The notes below the pieces were generated by a model. That model saw only the letters and a program-made list of their open reading frames with translations. It had not been told where the DNA came from and made no database searches. From assembly GCF_030070105.1 (NCBI RefSeq), contig NZ_JASJOO010000003.1, forward strand, positions 1,039,155 to 1,103,154: 64,000 nucleotides of DNA, read 5' to 3'. The position numbers and the translations under genes were made by a program. Source of the DNA: Bermanella sp. WJH001. GTDB taxonomy: Bacteria; Pseudomonadota; Gammaproteobacteria; Pseudomonadales; Oceanobacteraceae. Below are positions 9,311 through 17,542 of this stretch, piece by piece (position 1 is the stretch's first letter; each line of letters opens with the position of its first letter).

Positions 9311-10369
9311 ATGGGACGTTTTATAAAAGCAGTGCTGGTGACGTTATCTGTATTTGCTGCCCTTGGGTGTGATTATTTACCAAGGTCTGCAAGTTGGCCC
9401 TTAAGTGATGAGCAAACACAGCAGTGGTTGCAACAAACACCAAATTTTTATCAGGGAGTAAAAGCGGCTTACGCTCAACATCAAGTGGTAGCGATTGGTG
9501 ATTACCACTGGAATAACCGAGTAATGGCTGAGGTGAATGGCTTGTTGCAGCATCCTGAATTTTTACACCAAGTAAAACAATTAGTGGTGGAATTTGGCAA
9601 TGCTCGTCATCAACAAGCAATGGATGATTACTTAAATGGTAAAACCGATGATGAACTTGTATTAGATGCTGCACGTCGAGATGCTTTATTTTTTACGGCA
9701 TGGATGCCTGAGGTTTATGCGGATTTTTTTAAAATCGTACGTGCTTACAATTTAAGTGTTAATGAAGAGAAGCGGGTTAAGGTCTGGTTAGCAGAGTCGC
9801 CTTTTTATTGGGAACGCATTACTGGCCATGACCAATGGCAACAAGCCGCGAATCATAAAACCGATGGTTTTGTGAATGCCGCGCAACAAGCCATGGCCAG
9901 CGGTGATAAAGTATTCATGGTATTTGGTGCATTTCATTTGTTGAATATTGAGCCTCAGCCTAAAACGGGTGCATTACCAATGGCGACGTTATTGAAACAT
10001 GCATACCCGAATAAAATATTTACAGTGTGGCCAATCACCGAGCCACAAATTAATGAGGCCTTGTCATCGTTAGCGGTACCGTCATTACTGCCCACAGCTG
10101 TTCCTGCTGCCAGTGAACTAAAGCTGGTGGACATTCTGCCTAAAGCTCGTATTCGTTTAGGCAGGCTTGATCGTAAAGAGGATTCTGTACAAAAACTAAT
10201 AGATGGCCTGTTGTATGTGGGTCCTAGTGAGCGTTTAAACCAGTTCCCTGAGAGTATTATGCAGGATCAAGCTTGGTTAACTGAAATGGAAGCACGTCTG
10301 AATATAGTAGGTGGGCGACCGTTATCTGCTTTTAAAGAGATTGTAAGTAATAGTGCATTGGCAAACTGA
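9311..10369 (+). CDS. EreA/ChaN/TIKI-like lipoprotein, paralogue in siderophore locus
   Basis: A 352-residue protein with a lipoprotein signal: hydrophobic residues 7-18 then ALGC with the lipid Cys at 20 and Asp at 21. In Enterobacteriaceae an Asp at +2 favours inner-membrane retention. The core repeats the pattern of the 4525-5502 protein: AIGDYHWNN at 61-69, VVEFGN at 92-97 and VFGAFHLL at 204-211. The glutamate of GEAH is Asp here (GDYH). Its promoter shares a Fur box with entA, so it is predicted to be induced by iron starvation. A periplasmic role in ferri-siderophore handling (ester hydrolysis, iron release or binding) is an inference from context; ChaN-type iron/haem binding is an alternative. 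The start at ATG 9311 has AAGGA upstream. Confidence 0.72.
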   Translation: MGRFIKAVLVTLSVFAALGCDYLPRSASWPLSDEQTQQWLQQTPNFYQGVKAAYAQHQVVAIGDYHWNNRVMAEVNGLLQHPEFLHQVKQLVVEFGNARHQQAMDDYLNGKTDDELVLDAARRDALFFTAWMPEVYADFFKIVRAYNLSVNEEKRVKVWLAESPFYWERITGHDQWQQAANHKTDGFVNAAQQAMASGDKVFMVFGAFHLLNIEPQPKTGALPMATLLKHAYPNKIFTVWPITEPQINEALSSLAVPSLLPTAVPAASELKLVDILPKARIRLGRLDRKEDSVQKLIDGLLYVGPSERLNQFPESIMQDQAWLTEMEARLNIVGGRPLSAFKEIVSNSALAN

Positions 10370-10481
10370 CTGGGCTGGGCATAACCTGGACTAACTGACT
10401 AAAGATATTTTTTTTATAAGTAGTCAAAGTAGCTAATGATTCTCTATTATTAGGGTATCCAGCAGTATACAAGATACCCAT

Positions 10482-11195
10482 ATGACCTATTGTGTTGCCA
10501 TAAAGTTACAAGACGGCTTGGTATTAACCTCAGATTCGAGAACGAATGCAGGGGTAGACCATATTGCCAGTTTTAAAAAGCTACATACCTTTGAAATCGC
10601 AAATGACCGCGTTTTGTTTATTCAAAGTGCTGGTAACTTAGCGACCACGCAAAGTGTGCTTTCAATTATTGAGCAGGGCATCAATGTTGCTGAAAAGCAT
10701 ATCTTAAATACCCATACTTTATTTGAAGCAGCTGAAATTGTTGGTCGTATTATTAGAGAAGTGATCGCCCGAGATGAAGGGCAAAATCAAGGCATTGATT
10801 TTAGCTGTAATATGTTGCTCAGTGGTCAAATCAAAGGGGATGTCCCGCGTTTATTTCACATCTACCCTCAAGGTAATTTTATTGAGGCCTGTGACGATAC
10901 GCCATACTTTCAAATTGGTGAAAGTAAATATGGCAAGCCTATTTTGGATCGCATCATTCAATTTAATACGCCACTGAAACAAGCACTGCAATGTAGCCTG
11001 ATATCTATGGATTCGACGTTGCGTAGTAATTTATCGGTGGGCATGCCGTTAGATTGCATTACCTATACAACAGATAGCTTAACGGTGACGGAAAAAATGC
11101 GCATTGATGAAAATCATGCGGGTTTTGCTAATTTGCGACAGGAGTGGTCAGCGGGGATCAAAGCCTTAGTGGATGGGCTCAATATCCATATTTAA
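10482..11195 (+). CDS. Anbu-type proteasome-like protease, stand-alone
   Basis: A 237-residue protein beginning MTYCVAIKLQDGLVLTSDSRTNAG, typical of Anbu (ancestral beta subunit, HslV/proteasome-related). Thr2 would be the N-terminal nucleophile after Met removal; DSRTNAG and SAGNLATTQS are further family segments. In many proteobacteria anbu is clustered with an alpha-E protein, a circularly permuted ATP-grasp protein and a transglutaminase. None of these is adjacent: upstream is the siderophore lipoprotein and downstream rpiA. The substrate is unknown in the family. No strong Shine-Dalgarno is visible before ATG 10482. Confidence 0.85.
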   Translation: MTYCVAIKLQDGLVLTSDSRTNAGVDHIASFKKLHTFEIANDRVLFIQSAGNLATTQSVLSIIEQGINVAEKHILNTHTLFEAAEIVGRIIREVIARDEGQNQGIDFSCNMLLSGQIKGDVPRLFHIYPQGNFIEACDDTPYFQIGESKYGKPILDRIIQFNTPLKQALQCSLISMDSTLRSNLSVGMPLDCITYTTDSLTVTEKMRIDENHAGFANLRQEWSAGIKALVDGLNIHI

Positions 11196-11200
11196 TTCAG

Positions 11201-11232
11201 ATCGGCCAATCTAACAGCTAGATTGAGCCGAT
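11201..11232. terminator. Hairpin between anbu and rpiA (convergent)
   Basis: A dyad of ATCGGC/GCCGAT outer arms and AATCTA/TAGATT inner arms is interrupted by small bulges, in the gap between two convergent genes. The T-tract is weak, so termination is likely but not certain. Confidence 0.45.
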
Positions 11233-11252
11233 TCTTGAGCAAACGGGTGAGC

Positions 11253-11930
11253 TTAATTTTTGGCTTTTAAGGTTTTGACACCTTCTGATGTACCCATTAA
11301 AAACACATCCGCAGGACGACAAGCGAATAAACCGTTTGTCACCACACCCACGATAGCGTTGATGCGCTCTTCAAGTGCGGTCGCACTTTGAATGTTCATG
11401 TTGTGCACATCTAAAATCACGTTGCCATTATCGGTTAACACACCTTGGCGATAAACCGGATCACCACCAAGGGCCACAAGCTCGCGCGCCACATAAGAGC
11501 GGGCCATGGGAATCACTTCAACCGGTAGTGGGAAGGTACCCAAAATAGGCACCAGTTTGCTGTCATCGGCAATGCAGATGAACTCTTTACTGCATGCGGC
11601 CACAATTTTTTCACGTGTAAGGGCGGCACCGCCCCCTTTAATGGCTTGCAGATGATCGTTAATTTCATCGGCGCCATCGATGTAAAACTCCAGCGTGCCC
11701 ACGTTATTTAGGTCGTGAACCTCAATACCATGGTCCTTTAAACGTTGTGCGGTGGCATCTGAGCTGGCAACGGCACCTGCAAATACGTGTTTGATTTTCG
11801 CTAGAGCATCAATAAAGCAGTTAGCCGTAGAGCCAGTGCCGACGCCAATAATGCTGTCTTTTTCAAGATGAGGCTGGATGTAATCTACTGCCGCTTGGCC
11901 CACGGCCTGCTTTAGCTGATCTTGGTTCAT
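11253..11930 (-). CDS. rpiA: Ribose-5-phosphate isomerase A
   Basis: A 225-residue protein, the usual length for RpiA, with [11 protein letters not shown] (substrate phosphate-binding loop), DGADEI and [11 protein letters not shown] motifs including the catalytic acidic residues. It interconverts ribose 5-phosphate and ribulose 5-phosphate in the pentose phosphate pathway. It is transcribed divergently from ilvA, an arrangement common in gammaproteobacteria; the 105-bp gap presumably holds both promoters. The start is ATG 11930. Confidence 0.96.
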   Translation of the reverse strand: MNQDQLKQAVGQAAVDYIQPHLEKDSIIGVGTGSTANCFIDALAKIKHVFAGAVASSDATAQRLKDHGIEVHDLNNVGTLEFYIDGADEINDHLQAIKGGGAALTREKIVAACSKEFICIADDSKLVPILGTFPLPVEVIPMARSYVARELVALGGDPVYRQGVLTDNGNVILDVHNMNIQSATALEERINAIVGVVTNGLFACRPADVFLMGTSEGVKTLKAKN

Positions 11931-12035
11931 TAGGTTTACCCTAGAGATTTAAGAAATTTAAGTGTGTGATTATATCTAAGCACAGGGCAAAATGGTTACA
12001 ATAATGCACTTTTAAAATAGGTAAGTTGATTTCCA

Positions 12036-13547
12036 ATGGCGGATAACTACATAAAACGCATACTAGAAGCCAATGTATACGATGTGGCGGTGGAAACCCC
12101 TATGTCGCCGGCGCAATTTCTTAGTGACCGCCTAAGTAATACCATTCTAATTAAACGCGAAGACGAGCAGCCGGTTTACAGCTTTAAATGCCGTGGTGCT
12201 TACAACTGCATATCCAAGAAAACCCCAGAAGAACTGGCCAAAGGCGTGGTGACGGCCAGTGCCGGTAACCATGCCCAAGGGGTGGCGTTATCGGCACAAA
12301 AGCTTGGTATTAAAGCCACCATCGTGATGCCCCGTACCACCCCAGAAATCAAAGTGGCCTCAGTACGTGCCCGCGGTGCAAAAGCCGTGTTACACGGTGA
12401 TACCTTTGATGAAGCCTTTACCTACAGCCAAAAACTGGTTGAAGAAAAAGGCATGACTTACATACACCCTTATGACGACCCTGACGTGATAGCAGGCCAA
12501 GGCACCATCGCCATGGAAATGCTGCGTCAGTGCACAGGTGATATACACGCCATTTTTGTCCCTGTTGGCGGCGGTGGTATCGCAGCCGGTGTGGCGGCGT
12601 ATGTGAAATACCTGCGCCCAGAAATAAAAGTAATTGCAGTAGAAAGCACCGAGAGCGCGTGTTTAGCGGCTGCCATGAAAGCAGGCAAACGTGTGACCTT
12701 GCCTCATGTGGGTATTTTTGCCGATGGCGTGGCCGTGGCTCAAATTGGGAAACACACATGGCAGGTGTGCAAAGATCACATTGACGAATGTATCACGGTG
12801 ACACCGGATGAGTTGTGCGCCGCCATTAAAGATATCTTTGACGACACCCGCAGCGTGGCAGAGCCGGCTGGTGCATTAGGGGTGGCCGGTTTGAAAAAAT
12901 ATGTGGAGCGCACGGGCATTGAAGGTAAAACCCTAATTGCCATTGAATCCGGTGCCAACATGAACTTTGACCGTTTACGTTATGTGAGTGAAATGGCTGA
13001 AGTGGGCGAAGGTCGTGAAGTGATCATGGCCGTGACCATTCCCGAAAAACCCGGTAGCTTCCAGACGTTTTGTAACTTATTAGGCAAGCGCCCAATTACC
13101 GAATTTAACTATCGTTATGGTCGTGATGACGCCGCGCAAATTTATGTGGGTGTTAAAGTGCCAGAGGGTGGCAAACAAGATTTGTTGGACGAGTTGGCTG
13201 CTAAGCATTATCCGGCGGTTGATTTGAGTAATGATGATGTTTCCAAATATCATATTCGCCACATGGTAGGTGGTCATGCGCCTGAATCGGTTGATAATGA
13301 AATTTTATATCGCTTTGAGTTTCCAGAGCGCCCAGGTGCTTTATTGGTTTTCTTAAAAACCTTGGGTAAACGTTGGAATATTTCCATGTTCCACTACCGT
13401 AATCACGGAGCGGCAAATGGCCGAGTGCTGGTGGGTTTGCAAGTGCCTAAAGGTGAAGAAGCGGAGCTTAAAACATACCTTGATGAAGTGGCTTACCCTT
13501 ACTGGGAAGAGAGCGACAACCCTGCGTATAAATTATTTTTACGCTAG
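12036..13547 (+). CDS. ilvA: Threonine ammonia-lyase, biosynthetic
   Basis: A 503-residue PLP enzyme of the long (regulated) type. The PLP lysine is Lys51 in SFKCRGAYN, the phosphate-binding glycine run is GGGGIAAG, and SGANMNFDRLRY leads into two ACT-like regulatory domains (about 325-500), which mediate isoleucine feedback in E. coli IlvA. It converts threonine to 2-oxobutanoate, the first committed step of isoleucine synthesis. It is followed by a probable terminator. Nothing atypical is seen. Confidence 0.96.
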   Translation: MADNYIKRILEANVYDVAVETPMSPAQFLSDRLSNTILIKREDEQPVYSFKCRGAYNCISKKTPEELAKGVVTASAGNHAQGVALSAQKLGIKATIVMPRTTPEIKVASVRARGAKAVLHGDTFDEAFTYSQKLVEEKGMTYIHPYDDPDVIAGQGTIAMEMLRQCTGDIHAIFVPVGGGGIAAGVAAYVKYLRPEIKVIAVESTESACLAAAMKAGKRVTLPHVGIFADGVAVAQIGKHTWQVCKDHIDECITVTPDELCAAIKDIFDDTRSVAEPAGALGVAGLKKYVERTGIEGKTLIAIESGANMNFDRLRYVSEMAEVGEGREVIMAVTIPEKPGSFQTFCNLLGKRPITEFNYRYGRDDAAQIYVGVKVPEGGKQDLLDELAAKHYPAVDLSNDDVSKYHIRHMVGGHAPESVDNEILYRFEFPERPGALLVFLKTLGKRWNISMFHYRNHGAANGRVLVGLQVPKGEEAELKTYLDEVAYPYWEESDNPAYKLFLR

Positions 13548-13567
13548 ATTTAAGTGAGATAGGTTAT

Positions 13568-13597
13568 GAAAGGGCGACGATTTAGTTGCCTTTTTTT
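13568..13597. terminator. Intrinsic terminator after ilvA
   Basis: A GGCGAC / GTTGCC hairpin (one G-T pair) is preceded by AAAG and followed by seven T residues on the plus strand. It overlaps the 3' end of the convergent DUF6279 gene. Confidence 0.65.
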
Positions 13598-14424
13598 GTG
13601 CTTGATTGTATGAGTTCATCAAGCGTATTGATGTACCCTTGAATTTTATCACGCAAATGTAAAACCTGTTCGGGTTGTAAGTGAATACTTAATTCTCGAA
13701 TAAATACCACGGTATTATTTTGGTTGGCTAATTGAATGGCTTTATATGTTTGTGATTTAAATTCGTCAGGGTTGTTTAATATATTTAATAATAAAGGGCG
13801 CTTAACGGGTGATAACATGGCTGCCTTTAAGGTTTCTTGATAGGCCCTTAAGTAAGTGACGTGTTCAACTGTGGTGTCTTGTTGTTTATTAATAAAATCC
13901 AATAACACAGATGCTTGGGTTGCAGTAATAGAGCCTAGCCAGTCTATTAATAAATCTTCAGTACGCTCGAGTTTTTCTTCTTTAGCTTCTTCAGCTGTTA
14001 ATGCTTGATAATCATTTAAACGTTGTTGGTTGCGCTCATTTAGTTGCTTAAATAAATAATCAATTTGCTTGGGTTTTAATTGTGAGATAAGTGTCGGCAA
14101 TCTATCGCTGACATGACGGCGCATAACATGCCAATGCTGAAAAATATCATGAATATGCTGGGTTATGGTGTCCTCAGATAGAGGCAGGGCCGATAGATCA
14201 TTTAATATGGCCGTTAACTGATCGCGATATTTAGGTAGCTGAGATTGTTCGTGCCAATTTAGTAATTGTGAAAGCTCAACTTCAAGGACTTTCTCTTGCT
14301 GTCGGTTGAGGTCTAAATAATCATCGCTATACCAAGCGATGATCCAATCCAAATGGCGGTAAGCAAATTGTGAAGAGCAGCTACACAGTAGCAAGCAAAT
14401 TATGATGGGAAAAATAACTCGCAT
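13582..14424 (-). CDS. DUF6279 family lipoprotein
   Basis: A 280-residue protein with a lipoprotein signal ending LLLCSC (lipid Cys at 16), followed by FAYRHLDWIIAWYSDDYLDL, characteristic of DUF6279 proteins found in marine gammaproteobacteria. The rest is predicted helical and rich in charged residues and Gln. The function is unknown. It stands alone, convergent with ilvA, and its upstream region abuts the palindrome-rich element at 14497-14740. Confidence 0.8.
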   Translation of the reverse strand: MRVIFPIIICLLLCSCSSQFAYRHLDWIIAWYSDDYLDLNRQQEKVLEVELSQLLNWHEQSQLPKYRDQLTAILNDLSALPLSEDTITQHIHDIFQHWHVMRRHVSDRLPTLISQLKPKQIDYLFKQLNERNQQRLNDYQALTAEEAKEEKLERTEDLLIDWLGSITATQASVLLDFINKQQDTTVEHVTYLRAYQETLKAAMLSPVKRPLLLNILNNPDEFKSQTYKAIQLANQNNTVVFIRELSIHLQPEQVLHLRDKIQGYINTLDELIQSSTKKGN

Positions 14425-14496
14425 GACATGCCCTTAATAAAATAGATATACGTATTACGTTTATATTAAGTATTTGGATGCTTTAAACAGACATAA

Positions 14497-14740
14497 AAAA
14501 AGGAGAGCCATGCTCACTGCTGTCCCACAAAAAAAACTTGATTAACCCTCAACCTAAAAACCGTTATCCCCGACGCGCGGAGCGCTTTGATCGGGGATCC
14601 ATTTCTACTTTTGTGAAGAATTTGAGTGTTTCATCGGTCAGTTTATGGAGGTGGCCCCCCGCGTTCGCGGGGGAGACGTTGAATTTCTATTGATTTTCAA
14701 ACTATGGGACAACAGTGGAGCCATGCTCCCCTTTTTTACG
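14497..14740. repeat. Palindrome-rich, inverted-repeat-bounded element (MITE/REP-like)
   Basis: The 323-bp gap between the DUF6279 and symporter genes holds no gene but is highly structured. The ends are imperfect inverted repeats: CACTGCTGTCCCACA on the left matches the complement of TATGGGACAACAGTG on the right at 13 of 15 positions, and each end also carries the near-palindrome GAGCCATGCTC. Inside are an 8-bp stem (14566-14573 with 14591-14598) and a strong G/C hairpin CCCCCGCG/CGCGGGGG near 14656-14673. No transposase is encoded. It may be a non-autonomous element or a REP-type intergenic repeat. Confidence 0.5.
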
Positions 14741-14747
14741 TCCCATA

Positions 14748-16238
14748 TTACTTTTTATTTTTGGCCAAACGCTTCACCCAGTAATGGGCATTTTTGATGC
14801 CGAGCTTTTCTGGGTCAAAGGTGTATTCATCTACCTTGTTGTTTTTTTGTTCCTCATAATCTTTAAGCGCTTTCATCGCAGGTCTTGCCATGAAAAAGAT
14901 GATTAAAATACCAATGATGTTTAACCAAGCCATTAAGCCCACACCAATATCACCTAAACCCCATGCAAGATCCGCTGTTTTAACCGTGCCATAAAATACA
15001 GACGCTAATAAGGCAACTTTTAAGACACCCATCATGCCAGGCAGTTTAATGCTGCGGCGAATGTAACTGACGTTCGTTTCGGCGATATAGTAATAAGCTA
15101 AGATAGTGGTGAATGAGAAAAAGAACAAAGCAAAAGCAATAAAGGGTTTGCCCAAACTAGGCAAGGTACTTTCGATGGCTAACTGTGTAAACGCTGGGCT
15201 ATTGGCGGCAATGTCGGCCCCAAGGTTTTGTATTAAGTAACCATCAGTTGGGCTGTGTACGTTATAGGCCCCTGTGATTAAAATCATAAACGCCGTCGCC
15301 GAACATACAAATAGAGTATCTACATAAATTGAGAATGCTTGTACAAAACCTTGCTGAGCTGGGTGAGAGACATTGGATGCAGCCGCCGCATGGGGGCCAG
15401 TACCTTGACCCGCTTCGTTAGAATACACACCACGTTTAACACCCCAACCAATAGCAGCGCCGATCCCCGCCATTGGTGTAAACGCATCACCAACAATCAT
15501 GCCGATAATGCCTGGTAGTTGCTCAATGTTCAGTGCCACAATCACCAAAGCAATGACGATATAAGCCAGCGCCATAAATGGCACAATGATTTGTGCAACC
15601 ATGGCAATGCGTTTTACGCCACCAAAAATAATGAACGCAAGTGCAATACAAATCAGTGTGCCGGTTGTGATTTTCGCCGAGCTGATTAAACCCATGCCAG
15701 TATTCACCATTTCGCCATCACCAAACGCGGTAGCCACAGCAATACCAATACTGTTTGATTGAATGCCCGGCATTAACACACCACAGGCTAGAATCGTGGC
15801 GATAGCAAAAATAATGGCAAACCATTTTTGCCCCATGGCTTTTTCAAAATAATAAGCAGGGCCACCACGGAATTGATCGCCATCTTCTTCTTTATATATT
15901 TGTGCCAGAGTGGATTCCACGTAGGCCGTAGCAGCACCTAAAAACGCCACCATCCACATCCAAAACACCGCACCTGGGCCACCAAACCCTATGGCGGCTG
16001 CAACACCTGCAATATTACCTGTGCCCACACGACCAGATAGTGAAATGGCTAACGCTTGAAAAGATGAGATACCCTTACTGCTTTCATTTGGGGTAAACAA
16101 TAAACGCCACATTTCTTTGATGTGTCGCACCTGCATGAAGCGCGTCATGATAGAGAAAAATAAACCCGCAGCTAAACATAAATAAATCAGAGCAGGGCTC
16201 CAAATTATGCCGTTAATGGCATTAACAATATCTTGCAT
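14748..16238 (-). CDS. Alanine/glycine:cation symporter (AGCS family)
   Basis: A 496-residue integral membrane protein with about 10-11 hydrophobic segments. Segments such as FQALAISLSGRVGTGNIAG and GWGVKRGVYSNEAGQGTGP are diagnostic of the AGCS (sodium:alanine symporter) family. It would import alanine or glycine with sodium across the inner membrane, in keeping with a sodium-using marine lifestyle. The start at ATG 16238 has AGGTT upstream. It is monocistronic. Confidence 0.93.
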   Translation of the reverse strand: MQDIVNAINGIIWSPALIYLCLAAGLFFSIMTRFMQVRHIKEMWRLLFTPNESSKGISSFQALAISLSGRVGTGNIAGVAAAIGFGGPGAVFWMWMVAFLGAATAYVESTLAQIYKEEDGDQFRGGPAYYFEKAMGQKWFAIIFAIATILACGVLMPGIQSNSIGIAVATAFGDGEMVNTGMGLISSAKITTGTLICIALAFIIFGGVKRIAMVAQIIVPFMALAYIVIALVIVALNIEQLPGIIGMIVGDAFTPMAGIGAAIGWGVKRGVYSNEAGQGTGPHAAAASNVSHPAQQGFVQAFSIYVDTLFVCSATAFMILITGAYNVHSPTDGYLIQNLGADIAANSPAFTQLAIESTLPSLGKPFIAFALFFFSFTTILAYYYIAETNVSYIRRSIKLPGMMGVLKVALLASVFYGTVKTADLAWGLGDIGVGLMAWLNIIGILIIFFMARPAMKALKDYEEQKNNKVDEYTFDPEKLGIKNAHYWVKRLAKNKK

Positions 16239-16820
16239 GATGAGAACCTTTTATTTGAGTTAGATGCAGAATAACAAAAGCTAAACCGGTTGAAAGTGTA
16301 AAAACGGTATTTGTCTAACTTAATTATTTAATTGATTAACTTTGCATCAAAGTTGCGCTTTGACATTCTGCTGTGCCTTCACTTGTGTGAGCGGATGATT
16401 CAAAACAGGTCAGGGTTTGTGAGAGGAATGGCAGAGAAGCCCATAGTTAGTGCCTAGTGTGAGATGGGACTCATTGCCTTGTCTTATATCGTCTAGATAT
16501 AAAAAGACATATATTATGGATGAAATAGCCATATTTCACCTCGTTTCTATTGCCAAAATGCCATAATGTGGAACTGTCTAACAATCGTAAATAGTTGATT
16601 TTATTAGTCTATTTTAATGTGGTACAAAAGTGCATTAAATAACTTAACAAACTGTTACAAAACCCTTGGATGCCTCAAAACGGGCATGTTAAGGTGCTCA
16701 ACCTGAATGACTGTCTGAACAATAATAAAAAACATCAGCGCACTTTCTAAATAATCAAAATCGCCTGACACAGACAGACTTGCAAACCCGAACAATAATA
16801 ATATCCACGGGAGCCAGACC
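16239..16820. other. 582-bp intergenic region, no gene found
   Basis: AT-rich DNA between divergent transcripts. I see no convincing ORF; a short leftward frame at 16655-16873 overlaps the next gene's start and has no family signature. An imperfect inverted repeat (TGTCTTATAT at 16480-16489 with ATATAAAAAGACA at 16497-16509) could be an operator. The region presumably carries promoters for both flanking genes. Confidence 0.5.
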
Positions 16821-17498
16821 ATGGCAGACAAGTACAAAATTATCGGACCTGTATACGATTTCTTAAGCACCATTTACAGCGGCCGCCAAATACATAAATG
16901 CAAAACTGCCATGAACGTTGACCTAAAAGCCGACGACAAAATTTTATTTGCTGGTGTTGGTCATGGCCGTGACGCCATAGATGCCGCAGAGAAAGGCGCA
17001 CAAGTGACGGTTGTGGATTTGTCTGCAACCATGCTTAAAAATGTAGAAAAGAATCTAAAAGGCAAAAATTTCAAACACCCTATTCGCTTAGTTCACAGTG
17101 ATATTTTGGCGTTTGATGAAGTGGGTGAATATGATCAAGTGGTTGCCAATTTTTTCCTGAATGTTTTTCCGGAAGAGTTCATGGTGACGGTGATGAAACA
17201 TCTGGGCACGTTAGTCAAAGCAGATGGTCACTTTGTAATTGGTGATTTCCACTATCCTACCGGTAATGTCTTAACAAAAGCGTTTCAAAATGCCTATTGG
17301 TACATCGCCGTGGGTATTTTTACTATCTTTGCTAAAAACGCTTTTCATAAAATTTATAATTATCCACAACACCTTGAAAACCTAGGTTTTTCTATTGAGA
17401 AAAAACAATCCTTCAATGTGTTATTGATTCCTTCGTTGTGGTCAATGAAGGCATCACGTAAGCAAATTGCGAAACCTCAGCAAGAAGACGCCGCTTAA
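16821..17498 (+). CDS. Class I SAM-dependent methyltransferase
   Basis: A 225-residue protein. Motif I is ILFAGVGHGRDA (41-52), a GxGxG-type SAM loop, followed by VTVVDLSATML with the ribose-binding acidic residue. A hydrophobic stretch in the C-terminal half (AYWYIAVGIFTIFA) suggests membrane association or a lipid substrate. The start at ATG 16821 has GGGAG upstream. It lies 44 bases before a DUF2156 gene and probably forms an operon with it, so a lipid or aminoacyl-lipid substrate is conceivable; the actual substrate is unknown. Confidence 0.8.
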   Translation: MADKYKIIGPVYDFLSTIYSGRQIHKCKTAMNVDLKADDKILFAGVGHGRDAIDAAEKGAQVTVVDLSATMLKNVEKNLKGKNFKHPIRLVHSDILAFDEVGEYDQVVANFFLNVFPEEFMVTVMKHLGTLVKADGHFVIGDFHYPTGNVLTKAFQNAYWYIAVGIFTIFAKNAFHKIYNYPQHLENLGFSIEKKQSFNVLLIPSLWSMKASRKQIAKPQQEDAA

Positions 17499-17542
17499 TA
17501 ACAGCGGCCTTATTTGCACATAATAAAAACAGAGGTCTGACT

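Noticed and set aside
10432-10450. Fur-box-like sequence upstream of anbu
   Set aside because: Only about 11 of 19 positions fit the consensus, in AT-rich DNA; too weak next to the 14/19 match at 9257.
16655-16873. Short hydrophobic leftward frame in the 582-bp gap
   Set aside because: No ribosome-binding site or family signature; it overlaps the start of the methyltransferase gene.
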